Numbered from the stretch's first letter, positions 36,281-45,587 are shown. The stretch is DNA of 64,000 nucleotides from Veillonella criceti (GCF_900460315.1 NZ_UHIO01000001.1:1378501-1442500), one strand, 5' to 3'. Translations and numbers: made by a program. Notes: generated by a model from the sequence alone, not told the origin.

Positions 36281-37123
36281 CTAAATAACTTCACTTGCTT
36301 GACGTGCTGCATTACATTGGAAATTAATAGCTACTGGTAGTGCTGTAATATGCACACCATGGTAATCAATATGTACATCTAACGCAGTTACAGTACCGCC
36401 CATACCAATAGGCCCAATGCCTGATTTATTAACAGCTTCCAAGAATTCTTCCTCTAATTCAGCATAATATGGATTCGAGTTACGTTCACCAATAGGACGA
36501 AGCAATGCTTTCTTAGCCATCCAAGCACAAGTATCCATAGTACCACCTACACCTATGCCAATAATATATGGTGGGCAAGGATTACCGCCTACTTTAGCTA
36601 CGGTTTCAAGTAAGAATTGTTTAACCCCTTCTTTACCTTCACCAGGTAGCAACACTTTAAAAGCACCCATATTTTCACTACCGCCCCCTTTAGGCATAAC
36701 GGTTACTTTTACTTGATTGCCTGGCACAATTTCAACATGTAACATGGCCGGTGTATTATCATTGGTGTTTTCACGATTTAATGGGTCTGCTACTACCGAT
36801 TTACGTAAATATCCATTAGTATAACCACGTCTTACCCCTTCATTAACAGCGTCTTCTAATGGCATACCTTCCCAACATACTTCCTGACCACATTCTAATA
36901 GCACAACAGCTACACCTGTATCGTGACAACATGGCAATTGTTCTTTTTTAGCAAATTCACCATTTTCAACAATAATTTCTAATGACTGTTTTCCAATGGG
37001 GGATTCTTCAGTTTCTAACGCTTTGCGAAAAGCATCCATTACATTATCATTCAATTCACAACATGCTTTAATACATAATTTTTCAATGACAGGAATTAAG
37101 GCTTCTGTCTGTAATACTCTCAT
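36281..37123 (-). CDS. Fumarate/tartrate hydratase class I, alpha subunit (first pair)
   Basis: The 280-residue subunit carries the 4Fe-4S active site. Its three cysteine ligands are in PCCHDTGVAVV, NPCPPYIIGIGVGGTMD and NFQCNAARQ. It is the first gene of an alpha-beta-transporter operon. AGGAGG seven bases upstream selects the ATG at 37123. It is transcribed away from a LysR regulator, which probably controls it in response to the substrate. Because of the DASS transporter and LysR gene, an L-tartrate dehydratase (TtdA) is as likely as a fumarase. Confidence 0.87.
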   Translation of the reverse strand: MRVLQTEALIPVIEKLCIKACCELNDNVMDAFRKALETEESPIGKQSLEIIVENGEFAKKEQLPCCHDTGVAVVLLECGQEVCWEGMPLEDAVNEGVRRGYTNGYLRKSVVADPLNRENTNDNTPAMLHVEIVPGNQVKVTVMPKGGGSENMGAFKVLLPGEGKEGVKQFLLETVAKVGGNPCPPYIIGIGVGGTMDTCAWMAKKALLRPIGERNSNPYYAELEEEFLEAVNKSGIGPIGMGGTVTALDVHIDYHGVHITALPVAINFQCNAARQASEVI

Positions 37124-37340
37124 GTTAGACCTCCTAATACGCAATACACTAAACCTTTACTAACTACTTATAACGACTTTCGTTGGCATAATCATAACAA
37201 CTGTATAACTTTTTGTGAAATATGTTATAATAATTATGCAATAAATATAATTTATACCACTAAATTTAATTTATGTTTTATGTATTTTTACATCTATCAA
37301 TTTTTACATCCTAAATATATCCAATACGAAGAGGTCTTAT

Positions 37341-38222
37341 ATGGAGCTAAAACAATTAGAATTTTTTATTTCAGTAGCTGAATTGGGTAATATGACTAAA
37401 GCAGCCCAACAACATTATGTATCACAACCTAATATCACCGTGGCTATAAAAAAATTAGAAGACGAATTAGGCGTTGCATTATTTAAACGGGAATATAAAA
37501 AAATGACCTTAACAGAAAAAGGTCATCTGTTTTACAACTCTATAAAGCAAACACTAGCACAACTACAAAATGCCGTAGACGAAATCAAAGATGAACAACA
37601 TAAGCTCTCTGGTACTGTTACCATTGGAATCCCGCCTATGATTAGTGCCTACCTATTTACACCTTTACTCGAACATTTTAGACAAGAATATCCGCAATGG
37701 GAGCTCAATGTCCTAGTAGAAGGCTCAGCCGGTGTATCTGAACGAGTGCTAGCCGAAGAAGCTGATTTAGGCATTGTCATTATCGATAACATATCCCCTA
37801 AGCTAGAAACTGTGCCCCTCTTTAAAAGTGAACATAAATTGTGTATCCCCAGCGAACACCCCTTTCATTCCCTTTCGCAAGTTCCTTTTGCCCTACTAAA
37901 AGAAGAATCCCTCATCTTAATGAAAATAGATTCTGTTCACCGCAAAAATGTACTCTCTCACTGTGAAGCCTGCGGCTTTTTGCCCAAAATTGTACTATCC
38001 TCCAACCAAATAGAAACTAACATTGATTCTGTATCTAAAGGAGTGGGATTATCCTTTCTACTAGATATTGCTAAGTTAAATAGAAATGATGTGAAATTAA
38101 TTTCTATGGATCCACCCTTAACAGTTACCATCGGTTTAGTTTGGCGTAAAAATAAATATCTGTCCTATGCTATGAAAGATTTAATTAATTTTATTAAACA
38201 TATTTCCTTTACACAACACTAA
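37341..38222 (+). CDS. LysR-family transcriptional regulator
   Basis: The 293-residue protein has the LysR N-terminal winged helix (MELKQLEFFISVAELGNMTKAA, SQPNITVAIKKLEDELGVALF) followed by a substrate-binding co-inducer domain (VTIGIPPMISAYLFTPLLEHF). It is divergent from the hydratase-transporter operon (217-bp gap), the usual layout for a LysR regulator of the neighbouring operon. The inducer is probably a C4-dicarboxylate (inference). Confidence 0.92.
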   Translation: MELKQLEFFISVAELGNMTKAAQQHYVSQPNITVAIKKLEDELGVALFKREYKKMTLTEKGHLFYNSIKQTLAQLQNAVDEIKDEQHKLSGTVTIGIPPMISAYLFTPLLEHFRQEYPQWELNVLVEGSAGVSERVLAEEADLGIVIIDNISPKLETVPLFKSEHKLCIPSEHPFHSLSQVPFALLKEESLILMKIDSVHRKNVLSHCEACGFLPKIVLSSNQIETNIDSVSKGVGLSFLLDIAKLNRNDVKLISMDPPLTVTIGLVWRKNKYLSYAMKDLINFIKHISFTQH

Positions 38223-38326
38223 CGAGTCCCACTATATGCCTTATTTTCAATAATCTAAGCATAAATTGGATTATAGGATAAAAATTCATAACATAAATAC
38301 GAGGTTTACAACATATAATTAACCAT

Positions 38327-38377
38327 AAAAAAGACGATTGCCTAAGGATATAGTCCTATAGACAATCGTCTTTTTTT
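38327..38377. terminator. Bidirectional terminator between LysR gene and rubredoxin
   Basis: AAAAAAGACGATTG (38327-38340) pairs with CAATCGTCTTTTTTT (38363-38377) between convergent genes. Confidence 0.9.
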
Positions 38378-38418
38378 GATTACATGATAAATACATTATC
38401 ATATATTAGAAATATCTA

Positions 38419-38556
38419 TTACATTCTTTCAAACTTATCTTTAGGTACACCACAAGTCGGGCATTCCCAATCAGCTGGTAAATCAGCAAATTTTACCCCT
38501 TCAGCCGCTTCATCATACACATAGCCACATACAGTACATACATATTTTTCGTTCAT
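38419..38556 (-). CDS. Rubredoxin
   Basis: This 45-residue protein has the two rubredoxin cysteine motifs, [10 protein letters not shown] and [11 protein letters not shown], which hold one iron atom; it shuttles single electrons. The start at 38556 follows AAGGAGG by nine bases. It lies 54 bp after the FAD-binding protein gene and shares its terminator, suggesting a redox pair; it could also feed the rubrerythrin encoded at 10 kb. Confidence 0.95.
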   Translation of the reverse strand: MNEKYVCTVCGYVYDEAAEGVKFADLPADWECPTCGVPKDKFERM

Positions 38557-38610
38557 AAGTCATTCCTCCTTAGGAATAAAAAAATAAATATATAGCAACT
38601 TGTACAATCC

Positions 38611-40089
38611 TTATAAATCACCCATAATTTCCTTGGCAATCACATAGCCTTGAGTATAATTATGGCCTAGATTTAAGCCAAACACATCCAGTGGATAGTC
38701 AGTACTCCCATAGAAGTTACCAGCTACATTACCAGCTGCATAGAGCCCTTCAATCGGCTTATCTTCAGTATCTAATACTTGAGAGCGTTCATTGACGACC
38801 ATCCCCGAACAGGAAACGGTAAAACGAATACGACGATGCGTACCGTAGAACGGTGCTTTAATGACTGGACACAATAATTCCTTAGCAACACCAAATTCTA
38901 AATCTTGTCCTTTGGCCGCCATTTCATTGTATCGTTGTACGGTAGCCACAAAGGTTTTAACATCTTTAATTTTAAGTTTTTCTGCTAATTCTTCTAGGGT
39001 ATCTGCTTTAAAAGTAGCAATTAAGCCGGGCACAACGCCTGTATGTTCCACATCTTCTTCAGGCATCCATTTCTTAATCGACTCAAAATCTTCATAGCCA
39101 TAGCCCATACTTTTAGCCTGTTCTATATAGTTGCTGTCAAAAATTTGACAATAATGGCCCTGATCTCCCTTGCTAGTTAAATAACAATTCATCAATTCCA
39201 TACCGACAGATTCATCACAGAACCGCTTACCATTAAGTTTCACCCGCAAATATGGAGAATCCATCATAGAAGCCGGTCCAGAGTCCATATCATGAGCCAT
39301 CTTCGTATGACCCACATTTTCCATACGACCGCCAGCCCAAGCAATCATCTTGTGACCATCACCATCATAGCCAAAACGCTTACGTCCTAAATTATCCATA
39401 TCAGGCAAATAATAATGCATCATTTCATCATTATTCGCATAATCACCAGTAGCCACTACAACGGCTTTTTTCGCATTCAATTGCATATATCCGTCTGTTG
39501 ATTTTGCAATGACTCCTGTAACACGCCCCGTTTCATCTTGCACTAACTGTTCAGCCGGTGTGCCATAATAAATGTCTACACCTTTTTGCTTGGCTAACGT
39601 ACAAATAGCTTTCATACCTTGGCCTGTATTATAGGGTTTAGGCCCAAATACACAAGTTGTAAAGGTCAACTGCAAACCATGGCGTTTCAATAAAGGTTCA
39701 TGGACTGACGTACCTACGTCTTTTACTTGTGCCCCTGCTTCTTTAGCCAATTCAATCGTACAACGTACCGCTTCCCCTGAATGCTGTGCCCACATGTCGA
39801 TTAAACCACGCTTAGCACGATGATCAGCAGCCGCTTCTAATAGTGTCACTAAACGTTGTACATCATAAGGATTACTTTCTTCTAAAATAAGCCCTGCACC
39901 AAAATTACCACCAGCCATAGCTGATTTCAACTTTTGTACAATCGCTACCTTAGCCCCTAATTCAGCCGCCTTAAACGCACAAGGAATACCTGGAGACCCG
40001 GCTCCAATTACGACAATATCATACTCTTTAACAGCCTTGATATCTGTAATCGGATCAGGCTTAGCAAAAAATGATAATTGCCCATTCAT
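38611..40089 (-). CDS. FAD-binding fumarate reductase/succinate dehydrogenase-type flavoprotein
   Basis: The 492-residue protein has a dinucleotide-binding motif DIVVIGAGSPGIPCAFKAAELG in its N-terminal region, a capping domain with NGKRFCDESV, and a C-terminal FAD site GLYAAGNVAGNFYGSTDYPLD. It is related to soluble flavoprotein reductases of the FrdA/KstD/UrdA group acting on enoate-type substrates. No signal peptide or heme domain is seen, so it is cytoplasmic. I chose the ATG at 40089, eight bases after GAGGTA, over an ATG two codons upstream. The downstream rubredoxin may be its electron partner. The substrate is unknown. Confidence 0.8.
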   Translation of the reverse strand: MNGQLSFFAKPDPITDIKAVKEYDIVVIGAGSPGIPCAFKAAELGAKVAIVQKLKSAMAGGNFGAGLILEESNPYDVQRLVTLLEAAADHRAKRGLIDMWAQHSGEAVRCTIELAKEAGAQVKDVGTSVHEPLLKRHGLQLTFTTCVFGPKPYNTGQGMKAICTLAKQKGVDIYYGTPAEQLVQDETGRVTGVIAKSTDGYMQLNAKKAVVVATGDYANNDEMMHYYLPDMDNLGRKRFGYDGDGHKMIAWAGGRMENVGHTKMAHDMDSGPASMMDSPYLRVKLNGKRFCDESVGMELMNCYLTSKGDQGHYCQIFDSNYIEQAKSMGYGYEDFESIKKWMPEEDVEHTGVVPGLIATFKADTLEELAEKLKIKDVKTFVATVQRYNEMAAKGQDLEFGVAKELLCPVIKAPFYGTHRRIRFTVSCSGMVVNERSQVLDTEDKPIEGLYAAGNVAGNFYGSTDYPLDVFGLNLGHNYTQGYVIAKEIMGDL

Positions 40090-40411
40090 ACACATTACCT
40101 CTTTTCAAAACAGAATGTAATTCTTAAAATAAGAATCTTAAAAATACAAACGTCGAATACAAAGGTACTATATTCATCTTTATTGTACGCCTTATAACGA
40201 AAAATATCAATATGATGTAATAGAATCAAATGCTAACCCTGCATACCTCATTATAAACTACTTCCAAATCTGACGGTACACATTCATATTGCCAATTATA
40301 TTTTAATATTATTTCTAACTATATTTTGATATTATTTCTCATATAAAGTATGATATACTAAATATGTACATTGTCCTATAAAAAATATTCTGCTAACAAG
40401 GAGATATAATT
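40090..40411 (+). promoter_or_regulatory. Promoter region of PPOX gene with 23-bp direct repeat
   Basis: TTGATA (40326-40331) and TATGAT (40349-40354) are 17 bp apart. A direct repeat, ATATTTTAATATTATTTCT at 40298 and ATATTTTGATATTATTTCT at 40321, has a 23-bp period, and its second unit overlaps the -35 box. A regulator binding the repeat is possible. Confidence 0.6.
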
Positions 40412-40783
40412 ATGTTACCTGAGAAATTTTTTGAAGTTTTAAAATATGAAGGTGTAGTATCCATTACAACTTGGAGCGATAATGAAGCCCATGTAACCAA
40501 CACCTGGAACTCCTACTTAAAAGTCAAGGAAGACGTATTACTCATTCCTGCAGCTGGCATGACATCCACTGAAGCTGACATTCAAAACAATAATCGAGTT
40601 ATTGTTACTTTAGGAGCACGCGAAGTTGAAGGCTTCAACGGCTATCAAGGAACAGGATTCCGCCTTGAAGGTACCGCTAATTTTATAGCTGATGGTCCTA
40701 TTTATGATGAAATGTATGCTGACTTTCCTTTCTTGAAACGCGTATTAGCCATAAATATCGAATCTGCTAAACAACTTTTATAA
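40412..40783 (+). CDS. Pyridoxamine 5'-phosphate oxidase-family flavoprotein
   Basis: The 123-residue protein fits the FMN-binding split-barrel (PPOX) superfamily: a short helix, then strands VVSITTWSDNEAHVTNTWNSYLKV, LLIPAAGM, and VIVTLGAREVEG with GTGFRLEGTANF. Such small members are often flavin-dependent reductases of unknown substrate. AAGGAGAT precedes the ATG. Single gene with own promoter and terminator. Confidence 0.75.
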   Translation: MLPEKFFEVLKYEGVVSITTWSDNEAHVTNTWNSYLKVKEDVLLIPAAGMTSTEADIQNNNRVIVTLGAREVEGFNGYQGTGFRLEGTANFIADGPIYDEMYADFPFLKRVLAINIESAKQLL

Positions 40784-40825
40784 TCTCGCCTAAGTCCTTC
40801 TATACTTTTAAAATTTTTATACTAC

Positions 40826-40881
40826 AAAACGCTGTAATCGAACTATTGACTATACTATCTCAGCTTTGATTACAGCGTTTT
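40826..40881. terminator. Bidirectional terminator between PPOX and MBL genes
   Basis: AAAACGCTGTAATC (40826-40839) pairs with GATTACAGCGTTTT (40868-40881). Confidence 0.85.
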
Positions 40882-40905
40882 GTTTTATTATATTATATTA
40901 ATAAC

Positions 40906-41766
40906 TTATAGATTGACTGTTTCACCATCTTCGGGAATGACAACTTGGTCGTTTAATTTCATACCATCTACATATTTTTTCATATCCTTACGACTAGTAG
41001 CTGTATGATTAACTGTATCCATATGTACAGTCAAAATTTTAGCATTTGGTGCTAAGTTAGCCGCTTTACCTACATCTTCAGTGCCCATAATGATACTATC
41101 TTCATATCCTAACACTTTGGCATAACCAGTGTTCATGATCATCACATCTGGATTATATTTATTAATAGATTTTGTTACTTCTGCTGTCCAAACAGTATCC
41201 CCCACTAAGTATACTGTTTTTTCATTTGGCATAGAAAATACGACACCCATCGCTTCACCAAGATTAGCCCCCAGTGCTTTATTTTCATACATTTCTTCAG
41301 TACCATGGGAACCATTGCGATGAGTCATAGTTACACCACCAAAAGTAGCACTTTCACTAAGTACGCGCACATCTTTAAAACCTTGCTTCTGAATTAATCT
41401 TTGATCATCTGTATGCTGAACATAAATAGGTATATTTTTATCTATACTTTGTGCCGCCACGTCATCCCAATGATCTAAATGTGTATGTGTTACAACAACA
41501 GCATCTACATCTTTTAAAATTTCATCAATAGACATTGGTAAATCTACTAACGGCATTCTCTGAGTTTCATTAAAACTGCCTTCAAAGCCAGGGTGACTAT
41601 TTTTAGCTGCAAAAAATGGGTCAATTAAAATCGTTGTATCATTGTATGTTAATTTCCCCGTTGCATTCCGAATATGTTCATATGAACTATCTGCGGATGC
41701 AGTAAATCCCCAAGTTGTTAAAACCGCAGCGGCTAATAAAGAGGCGCCTATTTTTTTTAATTTCAT
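40906..41766 (-). CDS. Secreted metallo-beta-lactamase-fold hydrolase
   Basis: The 286-residue protein has a cleavable signal peptide (residues 1-25, ending ASA) and a metallo-beta-lactamase fold with VTHTHLDHW (His94, His96, Asp98, His99), YLVGDTVW and a late VHMDTVNHT histidine. It resembles UlaG/RomA-like MBL hydrolases rather than true beta-lactamases. It acts in the periplasm. AAAGGAG precedes the ATG. The divergent TetR gene and two palindromes between them suggest regulated expression. Confidence 0.85.
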   Translation of the reverse strand: MKLKKIGASLLAAAVLTTWGFTASADSSYEHIRNATGKLTYNDTTILIDPFFAAKNSHPGFEGSFNETQRMPLVDLPMSIDEILKDVDAVVVTHTHLDHWDDVAAQSIDKNIPIYVQHTDDQRLIQKQGFKDVRVLSESATFGGVTMTHRNGSHGTEEMYENKALGANLGEAMGVVFSMPNEKTVYLVGDTVWTAEVTKSINKYNPDVMIMNTGYAKVLGYEDSIIMGTEDVGKAANLAPNAKILTVHMDTVNHTATSRKDMKKYVDGMKLNDQVVIPEDGETVNL

Positions 41767-41822
41767 AACTATAACTCCTTTGACGTTTCACATATAGTTT
41801 CAAATTACAATGTATTAAAATC

Positions 41823-41839
41823 TATCTCATAGTGAGATA
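41823..41839. promoter_or_regulatory. Palindrome 1 in MBL/TetR intergenic region
   Basis: TATCTCA-TAG-TGAGATA is a perfect 17-bp inverted repeat close to the MBL gene and is a candidate operator. Confidence 0.5.
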
Positions 41840-41854
41840 CTCTTTTCTATGGAC

Positions 41855-41881
41855 TTAGTATAGCAATAATTGCTATACTAA
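41855..41881. promoter_or_regulatory. Palindrome 2, probable TetR operator
   Basis: TTAGTATAGCAAT (41855-41867) and its exact complement (41869-41881) flank one central base: a perfect 27-bp palindrome, a size and symmetry typical of TetR-family operators. Confidence 0.65.
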
Positions 41882-41970
41882 ACTCAACAAATATGAACAG
41901 ACTGTCTATTAAATTGACACATTGTATACTTTTGTATAGTTTTATACGCTTTACAAATAAAGGAGCCCTA

Positions 41971-42597
41971 ATGAACCAAAAACCCATGAGCCGCAAAGAA
42001 TATACACGCCACCAGATTAAAGAAGGCCTGCTTTATGCTTTAACACAAGACTCATTTGATACATTAACCATTTCTAAAGTGAGTCAATTAGCTGGCATAA
42101 CACGAGCCACATTTTATTTGCACTACGCCAATTTAACAGAAACGCTTTCAGATTTGCTAGATGATGCCATTTCAGCAGCAGGCCCTACTGACAATCACCA
42201 AAACAATCTATTAATTATTAATCAAACGTTACAAGCGGCCAGCACTATAGAAGAGTTACGTCAAGCCTATGATTCTATTTTTCATAAATTACCATTGTGT
42301 CAAAGAGTTTCAGCTGATACCAAATATATTCCTCTTTTTAAAGATACAACCTTAAGTGAATATATTATTCATAATTTGTACTATAAAGAGCAATCTGTCC
42401 AAGTACAAAACATAGCTACACAACTTAATATACCAACAGCTATTGCTACCTCTATATTCCTATTTTGTGTCCACGGCTTATACGCAATCAATCAACAATA
42501 TAATTGGCAACGAAGTGATGACTGGCTAAAAGCACAAAAAGCACTATTTCAGTTTATGACAAAGGGCCTAACTAGTTTAAAAAACTTTACATTTTAG
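41971..42597 (+). CDS. TetR/AcrR-family regulator
   Basis: The 208-residue protein starts with a TetR helix-turn-helix (YTRHQIKEGLLYALTQDSFD, then LTISKVSQLAGITRATFYLHY with the HYANL turn). The C-terminal ligand domain is not recognisable. I use the ATG at 41971 because AAAGGAG lies seven bases before it; a longer in-frame reading lacks a ribosome site. It faces the MBL gene and probably represses it and itself through the palindromes between them. Confidence 0.88.
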   Translation: MNQKPMSRKEYTRHQIKEGLLYALTQDSFDTLTISKVSQLAGITRATFYLHYANLTETLSDLLDDAISAAGPTDNHQNNLLIINQTLQAASTIEELRQAYDSIFHKLPLCQRVSADTKYIPLFKDTTLSEYIIHNLYYKEQSVQVQNIATQLNIPTAIATSIFLFCVHGLYAINQQYNWQRSDDWLKAQKALFQFMTKGLTSLKNFTF

Positions 42598-42638
42598 AAA
42601 TGCTTACGTCTAAAACGCATAAACACATAAATAAAAAA

Positions 42639-42668
42639 TACAGCACAAGGCTTTCACCTGTGCTGTAT
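42639..42668. terminator. Terminator between TetR gene and tRNA-Thr
   Basis: ATACAGCACA (42639-42648) pairs with TGTGCTGTAT (42659-42668); on the minus strand a T6 run follows, so it ends the tRNA transcript and possibly the TetR gene. Confidence 0.85.
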
Positions 42669-42681
42669 CTATGTTTCACTA

Positions 42682-42757
42682 TGGAGCCGATAGCAGGATT
42701 TGAACCTGTGACCTACTCATTACGAATGAGCCGCTCTACCAACTGAGCTATACCGGC
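42682..42757 (-). tRNA. tRNA-Thr (anticodon CGT)
   Basis: The minus strand folds as a cloverleaf: acceptor GCCGGTA with TATCGGC (one wobble), D-arm GCTC/GAGC, anticodon stem GCTCA/TGAGT with loop TTCGTAA (anticodon CGT, reading ACG), T-loop TTCGAAT, and an encoded CCA end. The outer pair of the T-stem is mismatched. Confidence 0.95.
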
Positions 42758-42845
42758 ATGTCTACTTTGTTATTTTAGCGGATTTCACTCCAAACGTCAA
42801 GAAAAATACAATTTTACTAAATCACCTCAATAAATTATTCCATTA

Positions 42846-42882
42846 AAAAAGGCCGAGTTACACTCTGTGTACTCGGTCTTTT
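42846..42882. terminator. Terminator of lemA-TPM unit
   Basis: CCGAGT and ACTCGG arms around a TACACTCTGTGT inner part are flanked by A6 and T5 runs, about 40 bp after the TPM gene. Confidence 0.85.
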
Positions 42883-42923
42883 TCACGTTACCACAATTAA
42901 ATACTAAACACTAAACAATCTAA

Positions 42924-43745
42924 TTACCAACCTCGACCAGCACCTCCACCACCACCGGAGCCACCACCAAAGCCTCCACCTCGACCGCCAGATCCGCCGC
43001 CAAAACCACCGCCTCCGCGACCTCCACCAATCGAAATATGAGCCAACAAAAAGCGTGTAATGGCGCCACCGAAGAAGAAAAAGTCAAGAATAAGAAAGAG
43101 AATTACACCGCCACCAATGTACATCACTTCTTCATCGGAAAGTTCATCAGAATTAGCTGGACGCCGATTCCCCTCTTTCACGACACCTTTCATTTCCTTA
43201 CTTATATCGGGATACACAATTTGAACCGTTTGCCAAACCGTAGCAACTATGCCACTACCATATTTCCCGTCTCTAAAATAGGGTAGAGCATACGTATCCA
43301 ACAGCTGGCCTACTTTAGCATCATTCAAATCGCCTTCTAAACCATAGCCAACGGATAAATAAACACGTTTATCCTCCGTAGCTACAGCCATCACAAAACC
43401 ATCATTTTTATTGCCATGGCCAACACCCCATCCGCGTAAAACAGTTAATGCATAATCAGCTGGCGCTTGCTCCCCAAAAGTAGGTACAACAACGACTGCT
43501 AATTGCCCTTTCCCCGATTTATCAAATTGAGTGCCTATGGCATTTAAAGTTTGAATCTCTTGCTGTGACAGCACCTTTGCCTGATCAACTACATATTGCC
43601 CCGTTGGTGGTTTCGCTGGAATCTCAGCATATACTACATTGATTAGCAAACTAAGTAACATCAATACTAACCAAAGTATTCGAGTGCTTTGGCGAATCTT
43701 ATCATAACCTAGACCCTCGCTCACCCTATTTACGTTACAAGACAT
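42924..43745 (-). CDS. TPM-domain (YgcG-like) membrane protein
   Basis: The 273-residue protein has an N-terminal signal/anchor (about 24-41), an exported TPM domain (VVDQAKVLSQQEIQTLNAIG, VVVVPTFGEQAPADYAL, GVGHGNKNDGFVMAVA), a second membrane helix near residue 215 and a C-terminal tail made almost only of glycine with some Ser, Arg and Phe. The same order is found in YgcG proteins, whose genes usually follow lemA, as here. The role at the membrane is not established. AGGAGG precedes the ATG. Confidence 0.85.
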   Translation of the reverse strand: MSCNVNRVSEGLGYDKIRQSTRILWLVLMLLSLLINVVYAEIPAKPPTGQYVVDQAKVLSQQEIQTLNAIGTQFDKSGKGQLAVVVVPTFGEQAPADYALTVLRGWGVGHGNKNDGFVMAVATEDKRVYLSVGYGLEGDLNDAKVGQLLDTYALPYFRDGKYGSGIVATVWQTVQIVYPDISKEMKGVVKEGNRRPANSDELSDEEVMYIGGGVILFLILDFFFFGGAITRFLLAHISIGGGRGGGGFGGGSGGRGGGFGGGSGGGGGAGRGW

Positions 43746-43807
43746 GCTGACCTCCTAACCTTATTCATAGTATTTAGAGCTAGTCTAATAGCCCTGAAGG
43801 ATAAGTT

Positions 43808-44362
43808 TTAGAAAGATACGGTAGGCGCAGCCTGTGCACTTTCATCAGCTTGGAAATAAGCTTTTTGTTGGAACCCAAACATACCTGCATAAATCGATGT
43901 TGGGAATGTACGTACTTTCGCATTATAACCACGAACTACGTCATTATAATCCTTACGAGCTACAGCAATTCGGTTTTCAGTACCTGCTAATTCATCTTGC
44001 AAGGCTCTAAAGTTTTGATCTGCTTTTAAATTTGGATAGTTTTCTGTAATCATAAGCAAACGACTTAACGCATTCGATAATTCGCCATCAGCCTGGGACA
44101 TTTCTTCCACAGAGCGGGCACCACCTAATTTAGCACGTGCATCGGATACCGCTTTAATAGCCTCTTGTTCATGAGATGCATAACCTTTTACCGTATTTAC
44201 TAAGTTTGGAATTAAATCATTACGACGTTGCAATTGGGTCTGAACTTGAGCCAACTGATTATTCGTTGTTTCATCCATTTGTACCAAACCATTATAGCCA
44301 CTTACCAACCACACTGCCATGACCGCAATAACTGCAATCACAATAAGCCATGTCTTTTTCAT
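43808..44362 (-). CDS. lemA: LemA family protein
   Basis: The 184-residue protein has an N-terminal membrane helix followed by a helical LemA domain: YNGLVQMDETTNNQLAQVQ, QLQRRNDLIPNLVNTVKGYA, AVSDARAKLG, AENYPNLKA-type segment and NRIAVARKDYNDVVRGYN. It is the first gene of a two-gene unit with the TPM protein. The function is unknown in detail. GGGAGG precedes the ATG. Confidence 0.92.
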   Translation of the reverse strand: MKKTWLIVIAVIAVMAVWLVSGYNGLVQMDETTNNQLAQVQTQLQRRNDLIPNLVNTVKGYASHEQEAIKAVSDARAKLGGARSVEEMSQADGELSNALSRLLMITENYPNLKADQNFRALQDELAGTENRIAVARKDYNDVVRGYNAKVRTFPTSIYAGMFGFQQKAYFQADESAQAAPTVSF

Positions 44363-44516
44363 TCTTGTCCTCCCAAAATTTAATCTTCATCGTTCTTCGA
44401 ATATTCATAACAAACAATATATCGAATTATATCGTATATATTTTATTATACTATATAATCCACTCTTTGTAATACTCTGTATGATGCTCTTTTTAATATA
44501 TAGGCCCCTTTTTAAA

Positions 44517-44558
44517 CCTAAAAAAATCTACGCCTTTGTAAACAATAAAGACGTAGAT
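44517..44558 (-). terminator. Terminator of corA-like gene
   Basis: ATCTACG (44526-44532) pairs with CGTAGAT (44552-44558); on the minus strand a T7 run follows. Confidence 0.7.
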
Positions 44559-44630
44559 AATCTGTAGGACTCACCGTATTAAGTTAAATATTGATTCAAA
44601 GATTCGCAATACACAAACTAATCTAACTTC

Positions 44631-45587
44631 TTACAAGAAATCATTTTTCCATAAGAGAATCCCTGCAATAAACGTTGCTAACAAGGCAATGCTTACTACA
44701 AACATAAAGCCTTCGCCACCGAGCTCTTCAAATGGAACGGGCACATTAACGCCCCACAAGCTAAAAATAACGGTTGGTACAGCCAAAATAATCGTAACAG
44801 CGGCCAACAATTTCATGACCATATTTAGGTTATTAGAGATAATCGATGTAAACGCATTCATCATATTCATCAGAATATTGGAATACATTTCAACCATTTC
44901 AATAGCCTGTTTATTTTCAATAATAACGTCTTCTAACAAATCTTCGTCTTCTTCATACATTTTAAGTAGATGACGTACATCTTCATGGCTCCGAATCCGT
45001 AAAATGCGCTCCATTACAGTACCATTCGTTTTTAAAGCGGACGTAAAATACGTCATGGATTTCTGTAACTCTAGCAATTGGAAAAAGTCTTTATTTTTAG
45101 TGGTATGACGTAATTGGATCTCAATATCATCCGTACGACGATTGATTTGTTGTAAATATCGTAAGAACAAAGTCGCCGTACGATACATAATTTGAAATAA
45201 GAATCTTGTTTTCTTATAAGTATAAAATGTAGCCACTTGATTATTCAAGAAAGGATACATAACCTCTGACTCTTCTAAACAAACGGTAATAAAAAAGTCT
45301 GGTGTCAAAAAAATACCGAGTGGTACCGTATCATAACTATCGCTACCACGCAAGGCAGGAATGTTGATAACGACAAAGATATAGTTTTCTTCAATTTCCA
45401 CGTGCGAACGTTCTTCCATATCCAAAGCAGTTTTCAAAACGTCCGTAGGGATTTCCGTCATAATATTGACAAGCGCCAGCTCATCGGGGTCAGGATTCAC
45501 CAAGTTAATCCACGAGCCCTTTGTTGCATCAGCTACTGTTGTATCTGATATTAGCTCGCCGTCTTCATGTTTGTATACCGTGAGCAT
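44631..45587 (-). CDS. CorA-family divalent cation transporter with GVN motif
   Basis: The 318-residue protein has a large cytoplasmic N-terminal domain, a long helix region and two C-terminal membrane helices. The CorA signature GMN at the end of helix 1 reads GVN (SLWGVNVPVP). The acidic loop following it, FEELGGEG, is in the expected place. It probably carries magnesium or another divalent metal. The ATG at 45587 follows GGGAGGTGG; an ATG six codons upstream would place that site inside the gene. Confidence 0.85.
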   Translation of the reverse strand: MLTVYKHEDGELISDTTVADATKGSWINLVNPDPDELALVNIMTEIPTDVLKTALDMEERSHVEIEENYIFVVINIPALRGSDSYDTVPLGIFLTPDFFITVCLEESEVMYPFLNNQVATFYTYKKTRFLFQIMYRTATLFLRYLQQINRRTDDIEIQLRHTTKNKDFFQLLELQKSMTYFTSALKTNGTVMERILRIRSHEDVRHLLKMYEEDEDLLEDVIIENKQAIEMVEMYSNILMNMMNAFTSIISNNLNMVMKLLAAVTIILAVPTVIFSLWGVNVPVPFEELGGEGFMFVVSIALLATFIAGILLWKNDFL

